Positions 53,958-63,100 of a stretch of DNA of 64,000 nucleotides are shown piece by piece. A model generated the notes under the pieces. That model was not told the DNA's origin and did no database searches. It saw nothing but the letters and a program-made list of their open reading frames with translations. The first letter of the stretch is position 1; the number at the start of each line of letters is the position of its first letter. The stretch is taken from assembly GCA_024234575.1 (NCBI GenBank), contig JACKOB010000002.1:186001-250000 (forward strand), in the 5' to 3' direction. The DNA is from Hahellaceae bacterium. Lineage in GTDB: Bacteria; Pseudomonadota; Gammaproteobacteria; Pseudomonadales; Oleiphilaceae. Made by a program: the position numbers and the translations under genes.

Positions 53958-54380
53958 TTGAAAGCCAAAATTACCTGGGCCGGTGAGGCCATGTTTACTG
54001 CAGAATCAGGCTCTGGCCACACCATCACTATCGACGGTCCACCGGACCATGGGGGCAAGAATCAAGGCCCCAGACCAATGGAGTTAGTACTGTTGGGAAT
54101 GGGTGGGTGCACCACCTTTGACGTTATGAGTATTCTTAAAAAATCCAGACAAGAAGTTACCGACTGTGTTGCCGACGTTGAAGCAGAGCGAGCCGAGGGT
54201 GTGCCAAGCGTTTTTACTAAAATCCATGTACATTTTACGGTGAGCGGCAAAAACTTAAAGCCTAACCTGGTAGAAAGAGCCGTAAAGTTATCGGCTGAAA
54301 AGTATTGTTCTGCGTCGATTATGCTAGAAAAAGGTGGCGTAGAGATCACCCACGACTTTGAAATTATAGAAACAAACTAA
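53958..54380 (+). CDS. OsmC-family protein, YhfA-like
   Basis: A 140-residue OsmC-fold protein. GPRPMELVLLGMGGCTTFDVM holds the first catalytic cysteine (near 53), and KYCSASIMLEKGG the second (near 118). OsmC/Ohr proteins reduce organic peroxides through such cysteines, but YhfA members are not well characterised. The start is TTG (53958) with GGAG 9 nt upstream. Placement beside divergent crp is conserved. VOC follows after 31 nt. Confidence 0.88.
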   Translation: MKAKITWAGEAMFTAESGSGHTITIDGPPDHGGKNQGPRPMELVLLGMGGCTTFDVMSILKKSRQEVTDCVADVEAERAEGVPSVFTKIHVHFTVSGKNLKPNLVERAVKLSAEKYCSASIMLEKGGVEITHDFEIIETN

Positions 54381-54411
54381 AAGCACCTGCCAATTACCTA
54401 CGGAGTATGAG

Positions 54412-54831
54412 ATGACCCAATCTGGTGGCAACAAACTGAGACGACCCGAAGGGTTGCAGGGCATGCGGCATGTTGCCTTATACGTTACAGACCTTGAAGC
54501 CTGTGAACAGTTTTACGTGTCAGTGCTCGGCATGATTGTTGAGTGGCGACCAGACCCGGACAATGTTTATCTTTGCTCAGGCTCAGATAACGTGGCGCTG
54601 CACCGGGCAACAGGGGCGGACTTTTCTGGCAAACAGCGGCTGGATCATATTGGTTTTATTATGGCATCCCCGGAAGCGGTCGATGCATGGCACACCTATT
54701 TAGCGCAGCAAAACGTGCGAATTTTAAACAAGCCAAAAACCCACCGTGACGGTGCGCGGAGTTTTTACTGTTTTGACCCGGAAGGGGTACAGATACAAAT
54801 CATCTATCACCCTCCCATTGCGAATAAGTAA
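54412..54831 (+). CDS. VOC/glyoxalase superfamily protein
   Basis: A 139-residue single VOC module pair. The first metal-binding side is GMRHVALYVTDLEACEQFYVSVLGM, the second HIGFIMASPEAVDAW, and the last acid is in FYCFDPEGVQIQIIY, giving the H-H-E pattern of the vicinal oxygen chelate fold. It may be a dioxygenase, a lactoylglutathione lyase or an antibiotic-resistance-type protein; the sequence does not settle this. GGAGTATGAG precedes ATG. It is cotranscribed with the osmC gene. Confidence 0.8.
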   Translation: MTQSGGNKLRRPEGLQGMRHVALYVTDLEACEQFYVSVLGMIVEWRPDPDNVYLCSGSDNVALHRATGADFSGKQRLDHIGFIMASPEAVDAWHTYLAQQNVRILNKPKTHRDGARSFYCFDPEGVQIQIIYHPPIANK

Positions 54832-54839
54832 TCACACAG

Positions 54840-54875
54840 AAAAAGATCGGCCGGCTAATAACTCAGCCGCCGGTC
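54840..54875. terminator. Bidirectional terminator between VOC and 4-OT genes
   Basis: GATCGGCCGGCT and AGCCGCCGGTC pair over an 8-nt loop with one bulged C. Plus strand continues AGTCTCTTT; minus strand TTTTTCTG. It ends the convergent VOC (+) and tautomerase (-) transcripts. Confidence 0.65.
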
Positions 54876-54882
54876 AGTCTCT

Positions 54883-55086
54883 TTAAACCTGGCGTTTGCG
54901 CAGTTCGGTGACCACTTCTCCGCCAATTCCCCAGTTATCCATATCGACTTCGTCAATTACAACAACTGTTGTGGCAGGATTTTTATTGAGCGTTTTTTGC
55001 AGAAGCTCGGTAACGCCTTTGATTAACTCAGCTTTTTGTTCCTTGGTGGCGCCTTCTTTGGTAATTTTGATATTCACATATGGCAT
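54883..55086 (-). CDS. 4-oxalocrotonate tautomerase family protein
   Basis: A 67-residue tautomerase-superfamily protein. After Met removal the N-terminal residue is Pro (MPYVNIKITKEG), the general-base proline. The rest (ELIKGVTELLQKTLNKNPATTVVVIDEVD) fits the 4-OT hexamer fold; family members are about 60-75 residues. AGGAG precedes ATG. The substrate is unknown, and no aromatic-degradation cluster surrounds it. Confidence 0.88.
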   Translation of the reverse strand: MPYVNIKITKEGATKEQKAELIKGVTELLQKTLNKNPATTVVVIDEVDMDNWGIGGEVVTELRKRQV

Positions 55087-55135
55087 TGCCTGCTCCTATT
55101 GGTGTTTGTGATCTTTCAAAGCTTAGAGACTTTTT

Positions 55136-56299
55136 CTAAATTCGATTACGCAACTGATAGACCAGAATCGAGCCAAGAATCATGAAGATCCCTGCCATCA
55201 ATAACCCCTGACTGTAGCTACCCGTCCAATGGGCAACATAACCTGTTACCGCCGGGGCAATAATTTGGGCGCACCCATAACTAATGGTCATTTTCCCCAT
55301 CATTTTAGCTGGCTTCGTCGGGTAAAAACGCCCCGCCATCGATAGCACCAGACTTACAATCCCCATAAAGGTTGCACCAAACAAAAAGGCGCTGATGTAA
55401 GCTGTCACAATATCTTCATTGAAGGCAGGCAGCATAATACTAACAGTGTGAATCAGATAAGCGATAAAAAGCGCGGGGATATCCCCACACAGCCGCGCCA
55501 CACGATCCCACAGATAACAAGCGGGTGCCGCCCCCGCCCCCAAAACCAGAAACACCCAATTACCGGCATTGGCTGAATGACTTTGTTCATTGACGATAGC
55601 CACTATAAACGTCGCACTGATGACATAGCCGACACCTGCGCAAAAATAGGCGGCCATCAATAATCGGGAAAACACCACTGGTGGCGGTGTATCCTGCAAG
55701 TGTTGACCAGACTTCATCTGATGTGAATTGATATCTGGCCGGGGCATCCACACCCACGCAGGAATTGCCAGTATAAGGCTTACGATCGCCAGCCCCAGCC
55801 ATTGTTGTTGCCAGTCTAAGGCATTAACCATCAGTGCCGAGGCGAGAGAGACAAGCGCAATTCCCAAGCCAACACCAGAAAAATGTAACCCAAGTTCACT
55901 ACGATAACCGTGCCGAATCAACCAGTTAAGTACAAGACCAGAGCCAATCAGCAAACCTGCCGCACTGGAAAGTCCGGCAAGATAACGCATCAAAGCCCAG
56001 AGGATAATATTGGTCGTCAGCATCATGGCCAGTGTACTAATGACGGCCAACACCAGTCCTATTCGATAAAGCTTATCCTTCAGCGCCATACTGCTAATCG
56101 ACGCGGCAATAATGGCACCGCTGAGGTAGCCGATATAATTGATGCTGGCCAGCCAGCCGCCCTCAGAAATACCCAACCCTGCCTGCAGCTGCATTACCGG
56201 CATCAGTGGGGTATAGGCAAACCGCGCTATGCCAAGCATCAGAACCAGACTGACCACACCGGCAACCAGCACTTTTAGGCGATCTACATGTGAATCCAT
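55136..56299 (-). CDS. MFS transporter, YbfB/YjiJ family
   Basis: A 387-residue transporter with about twelve hydrophobic helices. The beginning (VLVAGVVSLVLMLGIARFAYTPLMPVMQ) holds the GxxRFxYTxxxP signature of the YbfB/YjiJ subfamily; GWLASINYIGYLSGA follows. The frame continues to 56434, but ATG 56299 fits the family start. No substrate is known for the family. It is followed by the 4-OT gene on the same strand (49 nt), with a possible functional link. Confidence 0.85.
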   Translation of the reverse strand: MDSHVDRLKVLVAGVVSLVLMLGIARFAYTPLMPVMQLQAGLGISEGGWLASINYIGYLSGAIIAASISSMALKDKLYRIGLVLAVISTLAMMLTTNIILWALMRYLAGLSSAAGLLIGSGLVLNWLIRHGYRSELGLHFSGVGLGIALVSLASALMVNALDWQQQWLGLAIVSLILAIPAWVWMPRPDINSHQMKSGQHLQDTPPPVVFSRLLMAAYFCAGVGYVISATFIVAIVNEQSHSANAGNWVFLVLGAGAAPACYLWDRVARLCGDIPALFIAYLIHTVSIMLPAFNEDIVTAYISAFLFGATFMGIVSLVLSMAGRFYPTKPAKMMGKMTISYGCAQIIAPAVTGYVAHWTGSYSQGLLMAGIFMILGSILVYQLRNRI

Positions 56300-56610
56300 T
56301 GGCGACACTCGGCGGTAAAGGAGGCCCACAATAATCGACAGACTGGCTGCTTGGCAATTAGCCAAACGCCTAACCACTCGCCTATATAACCCCTGCCCGT
56401 GACGATCTGTTGCCCCAGAAACGCACGTCGTCACTTCTTAGACAGGTAATCATGCTTTAATTTCTATCGCAAATGAAAGATTCGACTTACTAACCGAGGC
56501 AAATATAGGCATAATACGCGACCTTGCACTCCGCCCTTAAAGTTACGTCATGAATCAATGGGTCATGCGGATCAGGCGGTTTGATACACTTATCCAATGA
56601 GAGGCTAATT

Positions 56611-57402
56611 ATGGATAAGAAACTCAAACTTCATGGTTTTAACAACCTGACAAAATCCCTCAGCTTCAACATCTACGACATGGCCTACGCCAAGACCGAA
56701 GAGCAGAAGGCAGACTATATTGCATACATTGATGAAATGTATAACGCCGAACGTCTGACACAGATTCTGACCGATGTTGTAAAGATTATTGGTGCCAATA
56801 TTCTTAACGTTGCCCGTCAGGATTATGATCCTCACGGGGCCAGCGTCACCATGTTGATTGCCGAGCACGAGATTCCCCCTGCACCGAAAGATACCGAAGA
56901 GAGCCCGGGCCCGTTTCCGGAGACCGTTGTCGCGCATCTCGATAAAAGTCACGTTACGGTACACACCTACCCAGAAAGTCACCCGGATGACGGTATCAGT
57001 ACATTTCGGGCAGATATTGATGTGTCGACCTGCGGCTTAATCTCGCCATTGAAAGCACTGAACTACCTGATCCATAGCTTCGAGTCTGATATCGTGACGG
57101 TTGACTATCGTGTCAGGGGATTTACCCGAGATATCGATGGCATCAAACACTACATTGACCATGATATCCACTCGATCCAGAACTACCTGACGAAAGACAC
57201 ACGCAATGCGTATCAAATGGTGGACGTGAACGTGTATCAGGAAAACCTTTTTCATACGAAGATGCTATTAAAAGACTTTGATATTGAAAACTATATCTAC
57301 GGTTCTTCTTTGGATGACTTTGACGACGTCGAGCTTAAAAATATTCAGGGACGTCTGCGCAAAGAACTGCTGGAAATTTTCTACTCCAGAAATATCAACT
57401 AA
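56611..57402 (+). CDS. speD: S-adenosylmethionine decarboxylase proenzyme SpeD
   Basis: SpeD supplies decarboxylated SAM for spermidine. The 263-residue proenzyme (E. coli 264) self-cleaves at Ser in [13 protein letters not shown] to make the pyruvoyl cofactor and the alpha and beta chains. [15 protein letters not shown] holds the active Cys and the proton donor. GAGAGG precedes ATG 56611. It lies next to prk, and close to crp and osmC, as in Pseudomonas (crp-osmC-speD). No speE is in view. Confidence 0.95.
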   Translation: MDKKLKLHGFNNLTKSLSFNIYDMAYAKTEEQKADYIAYIDEMYNAERLTQILTDVVKIIGANILNVARQDYDPHGASVTMLIAEHEIPPAPKDTEESPGPFPETVVAHLDKSHVTVHTYPESHPDDGISTFRADIDVSTCGLISPLKALNYLIHSFESDIVTVDYRVRGFTRDIDGIKHYIDHDIHSIQNYLTKDTRNAYQMVDVNVYQENLFHTKMLLKDFDIENYIYGSSLDDFDDVELKNIQGRLRKELLEIFYSRNIN

Positions 57403-57419
57403 TAGACCCCTCCTCTGTT

Positions 57420-57452
57420 AAGAGCGCATCTGTATCCTACTGGCGCGCTCTT
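57420..57452. terminator. Hairpin terminator between speD and prk
   Basis: AAGAGCGC (57420-57427) and GCGCTCTT (57445-57452) form a perfect 8-bp stem. Weak T-runs on either side. Positioned between convergent speD and prk. Confidence 0.45.
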
Positions 57453-57475
57453 GATTCTATCCCAGCCGGTTTTAC

Positions 57476-58342
57476 TCAGCTAAACGCCTTATGCTCCATC
57501 ATCTCAAGCACTTTAGGACGAATAATTAAGTCCATTGCCAGCGACATTTTGTGTCCGGGAATCACCAGCGTATCGTGCCGTGAGATAAACGAGCCGGAGA
57601 TCATCTGTAAAAAATAAGGAAAGTCGACCAACCGATGTTGCTTAAAGTGAATCACCACCATACTTTGTTCATCGGTCGGCACATCTCTCACAATAAAAGG
57701 GTTCGAGGTATCTACGGTTGGTACGCGCTGAAAGTTAATATCGGTGTGGGTAAATTGCGGCACGATATGGTGCACGTAATCATCCATACGTTTTAGAATG
57801 GTATTTACCACCGCCTCTTCAGAATACCCTCGAAACTTGGTATCACGGTGTATTTTTTGTATCCACTCCAGGTTAATAATCGGCACCATGCCGATCAACA
57901 GGTCGGCGTGGGAGGCGATATTGTATTGCTCGGTTTGCACGCCACCGTGGAGCCCTTCGTAAAACAGCAAATCTGATGAGCCCGGCAAAGCAGTCCAGGG
58001 CGTAAATGTGCCGGGTTTATAGTTTTGCCTAACCAGATCCCGATCATCATCATGCACATAGCAGCGATATTGCCCGGTGCCCGTCGAGCCATAGTCCTGG
58101 AACAACGCTTCGAGCTTATCGATATGATTGGCAGCCAGAGAAAAATGGTTCTTCTCGCCATGCTGCCCCTTCGCGGCCAGCCTGGCCATTTGCTCTCGGG
58201 TATACTTATGAAAGCTATCGCCATGCACTTGGGCGGCGCTAATATTTTCTTCGGAGAATATCTTTTCGAAAATATTGCCGACCGTCGTCGTACCTGCGCC
58301 GGATGAGCCCGTCACTGCTATTATAGGAAATCGTGAAGACAT
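57476..58342 (-). CDS. Phosphoribulokinase (PrkB-type, no RuBisCO in window)
   Basis: A 288-residue bacterial class I phosphoribulokinase. The P-loop is VTGSSGAGTTTV (about 9-20), followed by VHGDSFHKYTREQM, LLFYEGLHGG (catalytic-base region) and MKIHRDTKFRGYSEE-type loop IQKIHRDTKFRGYS. ATG 58342 has GGAT upstream; the frame opens to 58387. Orphan prk genes near crp and yhfA are seen in E. coli (prkB), where function is not settled. No cbbL/cbbS is present in the window, so a Calvin role is not implied. Confidence 0.88.
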   Translation of the reverse strand: MSSRFPIIAVTGSSGAGTTTVGNIFEKIFSEENISAAQVHGDSFHKYTREQMARLAAKGQHGEKNHFSLAANHIDKLEALFQDYGSTGTGQYRCYVHDDDRDLVRQNYKPGTFTPWTALPGSSDLLFYEGLHGGVQTEQYNIASHADLLIGMVPIINLEWIQKIHRDTKFRGYSEEAVVNTILKRMDDYVHHIVPQFTHTDINFQRVPTVDTSNPFIVRDVPTDEQSMVVIHFKQHRLVDFPYFLQMISGSFISRHDTLVIPGHKMSLAMDLIIRPKVLEMMEHKAFS

Positions 58343-58575
58343 AGTTATCCGATCAAGTATTAAGAGAGGGGTCGCCAAGCCATGCAAACAAAACTGCTGC
58401 TACATGGCAATTGGGTGACATTTTAATCGTAACATGGGCGCGATAAACCCCCATCGCAACAAATTCTTTGATATTAAGCCGCTGCAACACCATATCATCC
58501 GCATTCTCAGCGGTATTAGGCTAAAATCAAGAGATTAGCTCACTGCCGTCCTGATTAATAGAGAGAACCCGCACA

Positions 58576-60057
58576 ATGCCAGAAGTTCACGACCTGGGCT
58601 TGATGATTGACTCAAACATCCCGATTGTCGTTATTGAAACGGCTGAAGAGTTGCGCGCTATCGACACCATCACCCGCCTTTCGGTATCGCGAAATATTCC
58701 AATGTATTCCTGGAGCATAACCGAAGGTATTCAACGCCTGGGCTTCGGATTCGAGATGGAACGAGATGATAAATGCCAGGAACCGGAAGCGATTTTAGAG
58801 CACATAAAAAAAGATCGGACGGCGGCAATTTATGTTTTATGCGACTTTCATCCCTTTTTGGCCGATTCGCCTAAGAATATCCGGCTGATTAAAGACATTG
58901 CCATGCGCAAATCTCGACTGGGGCACACGCTTATTCTGCTTAGTCATAGCCTCAATATCCCTCCCGAGATTCGTTCTTACAGCGCACGCTTGCAACTGCG
59001 CCTGCCACAACCTGAGCACATTCTGGCAATCGTACGCGAAGAAGCCAGTAACTGGTCTCGGCAAAATGGTCGTAAGGTAAAAACCGACTACCCAACGCTG
59101 CAACAACTGGTCAAAAACCTGTCTGGCCTGACCTATGATGAGGTAAGAAGACTGTGCCGCTCTGCCATTATTGATGATGGCGCCATTACCGAAAGCGATT
59201 TGCCCGAAGTAAACAAGGCCAAGTTTGAACTAATGGACATGAGCAGTGTGCTCACCTACGAATTTGATACCACCAGCTTTCAACAAGTCGGCGGACTGCA
59301 TAACCTTAAACAATGGCTACAGACACGCGACAAGGTGTTCAACCAGGGTAAAGACGCCAGCAATATCGATCCACCAAAAGGTATATTACTACTTGGCGTG
59401 CAAGGTGGTGGAAAAAGCCTGGCGGCAAAAGCTGTTGCAGGCGCCTGGCACTTACCACTGCTGCGCATGGATGTTGGCAGCCTGTACAACAAATTTTTTG
59501 GTGAAACTGAAAAAAACCTGCGTAAGGCACTACAACTGGCAGAATTGATGTCACCTTGCGTTTTATGGATGGACGAAATTGAAAAAGCCTTTGGCCAGGA
59601 CGCCCACGATCAAGGCGTATCACAAAGAATGCTGGGCACCCTGCTGACATGGCTGGCCGAGAAAACACACCCGGTATTCGTTGTCGCAACCGCCAACAAA
59701 GCACACATATTACCGCCGGAGCTTATTCGTAAGGGAAGGCTGGATGAAATATTTTTTGTCGACTTCCCGGATGAAGAAACCCGCGCCACCATCTTTCGCA
59801 TCCATTTACAAAAAAGAAAGTTTGACCCGGATCTGTTTACATTAAGCACGCTTACCAGAATGACCGAGGGGTTCTCCGGTGCAGAGATTGAGCAAGCGGT
59901 CGTGTCGGCTATTTACTCGGCAGAAGCACGCGCAGAAAAACTGACACACGATCATATTGTGCACGAAATCAGTATGACACAGCCTTTGTCAGTAGTGATG
60001 GCAGAAGACATCGCCAGCTTACGCGCCTGGGCAAAAGACAGAACGGTAAAAGCCTGA
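58576..60057 (+). CDS. AAA+ ATPase, Ycf46-like
   Basis: A 493-residue AAA ATPase. The N-terminal half (1 to about 215) is the family-specific domain (LGLMIDSNIPIVVIETAEE, LIKDIAMRKSRLGHTLILLSHS). The AAA core from about 235 has Walker A GVQGGGKSLAAKA, Walker B VLWMDEIEKAF and the arginine finger region ELIRKGRLDEIFFVDFPDEETR. This is the Ycf46 type, linked in cyanobacteria to photosynthesis and CO2 uptake; outside them its role is unknown. It is divergent from prk. Convergent with the DUF1631 gene. Confidence 0.85.
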   Translation: MPEVHDLGLMIDSNIPIVVIETAEELRAIDTITRLSVSRNIPMYSWSITEGIQRLGFGFEMERDDKCQEPEAILEHIKKDRTAAIYVLCDFHPFLADSPKNIRLIKDIAMRKSRLGHTLILLSHSLNIPPEIRSYSARLQLRLPQPEHILAIVREEASNWSRQNGRKVKTDYPTLQQLVKNLSGLTYDEVRRLCRSAIIDDGAITESDLPEVNKAKFELMDMSSVLTYEFDTTSFQQVGGLHNLKQWLQTRDKVFNQGKDASNIDPPKGILLLGVQGGGKSLAAKAVAGAWHLPLLRMDVGSLYNKFFGETEKNLRKALQLAELMSPCVLWMDEIEKAFGQDAHDQGVSQRMLGTLLTWLAEKTHPVFVVATANKAHILPPELIRKGRLDEIFFVDFPDEETRATIFRIHLQKRKFDPDLFTLSTLTRMTEGFSGAEIEQAVVSAIYSAEARAEKLTHDHIVHEISMTQPLSVVMAEDIASLRAWAKDRTVKA

Positions 60058-60063
60058 TGTGAT

Positions 60064-60087
60064 AAGTCTGGTCGACAAGCCAGACTT
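60064..60087. terminator. Hairpin between the AAA ATPase and DUF1631 genes
   Basis: AAGTCTGG (60064-60071) and CCAGACTT (60080-60087), 8-nt loop. No T-run follows on either strand, so termination efficiency is uncertain. Confidence 0.4.
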
Positions 60088-60101
60088 CGAGAGTCGAAAA
60101 C

Positions 60102-63100
60102 TCAAAAAGAATTAATCAGCCGAGGCTTCTCAATACAATAACCCTGAGCATAATCGACCCCCATGCTTTTGAGGATTTCCAAAGACGCCTTATCTTCTAC
60201 TTGTGAAGCAACGACTTCGCGCCCCATCAAGTGCACCATCTCGGTCATAGAATTGACGATAGCCCGGTCAGCGGCATTTTTAGCCAAATCTTTGGTAAAG
60301 CTGCCATCAATTTTAATCATATCGACAGGCAATGACTTAAGGAATTGATACGACGACATTCCTGCGCCAAAGCTTCCCAGACAAAACCTGCAACCGGTTT
60401 CTTTTAGCTCGGTCATAAAATCAGCAACATCGTTGATGTTGGAAATAGCGGATGCTTCGGTTATTTCGAAGCATACCTTCTCAAGCGGGGATTTCTTCTG
60501 GCTCATGCGGTCGTAGATAAACTCCAAAAGCTCTTCATCGTTCAGCGAGTGGCCCGAAAGATTAATGCAAAGACTGCCCATTACTTCCATGGCAGCTTTG
60601 TTTTCAACCATCCAGTCGAGCATGTGTCCAACAACCCAGCGATCTACCGTTTGCATGCGGTTGTACAGCTCGGCGGTGCGGACAAATTCACGTGCGGGAA
60701 TTAAATGCCCGACATCGTCGTAAATGCTAAGCAGAATTTCGTAATGGGTGCTCAAAGCGACATCAGGCTTTAACGGTATAACTTTTTGACAGCGCAGCAA
60801 CACCCGCTCTTTATTAAGATCTTTAAACCCGGCCACTTTTGCCACGATTTGTTCTTGCTGGCTGAAATTATCCTGCTCGGCATTGTAGGTATACAGCCGG
60901 TTGTACCCCAGCTTTTTGGCGTTACGACAAGCGCTTTCTGCCGCATTTAACAAGCGCTCGGCATTGGTCAGGTACTCATTCGCCACTGCCACGCCAACAC
61001 TTACCGACAAATCGTATTGCTTGCCATCCCACTCGAAGCGATGTTCATGAATACTTTTTATCAAGTGTCGCGCCAGTGGCTCAACAGAATGTTGTCGCAG
61101 CACGACCGCAAACTCGTTGCCCCCCATTCTGCCCAGCACAGCCCCTTTGGGTGCATATGAGCGCAATAAGCCGGCGACAGTCTCTAATAACTTATCACCG
61201 GCATCGTAACCGGCAGAGTCATTAATAATCCTAAATTGCCTGAGATCGAGGTGGATAATACTGCATGGTCCGTCTTCACTGACCAAGTCAAGAAAACCAT
61301 CTACCGCTCTCTCAATCTCCTTACGGTTGGCTAGGCCAGTAATATCGTCATGGGTCGAGGCAAATGACAGCTGCTCATATACCTGCTTGACCATATTATC
61401 GAGGCTTTCATCGACCACTGGCACTTCGTAATCAGGCTCTGGCGTGGCGATTTCTTTTTGCAGTAAGGTCGCTAGCTTTATTAACTCAAGCTCTACCACC
61501 TTCATACCCTGATGGTTCACAAACACAAATTTGGAAAACCCTTTCGCAATCCAGACTAAGCGCATGTGCTGAGGGCTTTCTGGATCTTTGCTGTATTTGA
61601 TCCAATCACCAATCTTCATTTTTTGCGCCCGTGCCACCCACCGCTGCAGGCTGCGTTGGCGACTTTCTGCCAACAAGGCAAGATCTGCGGATTCGCTTTC
61701 TTCTGCCTGGGGTGGCATTTCTATCATTTCTGGTGGACGTTCTTTGCTGCCCACGATAAAACGCTTTAACTCGTCGCGAATATTCCCAGACGGCATATGA
61801 TTTGAAGAGATTGACGACAACCCTTCCTGAATAATACGCAACAACTCTGGCAGGTTTACATCCATATGGGGGTTATCACCATAGGCAACCAAGGTATCGA
61901 GCACACTGAGGTAATCTAACCAGGCCTGACTCTCTTCACCTTGCCGAATAAAGGTAAGCGACAGCAGGTCACGCCAGCCGCCGTTTATCAAACTGACCAC
62001 CGCTTTGGGAATTTTTCGCCCGGCAATACGACGCTCGATTTCCAAACCAACGACCCGCTTGGCATCCTCCAGCTTCGATGTGCCCTCCGCTGCCGAGACC
62101 ACGCGCTCAACATTGCGGCGATACAACAAGTTCTGCCGATCAATTAATTCATCTAACTCGCCCAGCACTTCATCGAACACGCCTGTGTCCTGATCAAACT
62201 CTCGGCTGATGCGTTCTATGACGCCATCAATACGTTGCTGTTGCGCCGGACTGGGGCGACCACCTTTCACACCAAGCTGCGCGATGCGATTTATCACCGC
62301 CCGCACCGGGCTGTCTTTATCATCGAAAAACTGCTTATCTTTTAGCAGCACTTTTAATACCGGCACTTGCAAGTGCGACAGCTGCGCTTTTGCTTGCTCG
62401 GTTAACTTTTGGTTGCCTTTCATGCTGGCAAAAAATCGGTCAACCACATCCAGCGTTTCTTCCTGCTCTGGTGCAAGAATCTTATCGTCACTGGCCTCCT
62501 TAATCTGCTGCCTAACGCGATCACTCAGCGTTGATTGCTCAACCTCGGCAGGCTTGTGTAAAGACACCGCCTGCAACTTTTGCAGGCTCTTTTGCAATTC
62601 GACGGGGTTCCATTTTGGCTTGGCCGACATTTCGGCCACTTCGGCAGCACTTTTCTTGCCCGGATTGCGGGATTGCTCAAGCACAGCGAAAAGATTCTGC
62701 ACCGTTTTAAAAACCGCTTCTGCTGACTGCCTGTTTTGCGTAAATGACGCCTGTGCAGAAACTTCAGAACCCACGGGTTCTTCCGAGAATGGTGGACGCA
62801 TGGCGAGCTTGAGGTTTTCTTCTCGGGTGCGCTCCCAGTTAACATCGGCCAGTGGCTTGGGGGTAATGGTGGGCTTTACCATCCCTTTAGGAACGAATCT
62901 CACATTGCCCTTTTCTGCAACAGCGGTTTCTTCAACATCCGGCAGAGGTATGGCAGGCTCTTTGGCCACGGCGGCTGTGCCTGGTTCGGGCTTGCCACGA
63001 TCAGGTATTGTGCTTTTACCACCCGCGTCGGCAGCGGGTGTTTCTTTTTTCCCAGCGCCCACTCCTTCACTAGTGGTCTTTTCGGGAGTATTCTTTTTGG

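Noticed and set aside
57476-58342. Calvin-cycle operon
   Set aside because: Phosphoribulokinase alone is not evidence of it; no cbbL, cbbS or cbbR is present in the window.
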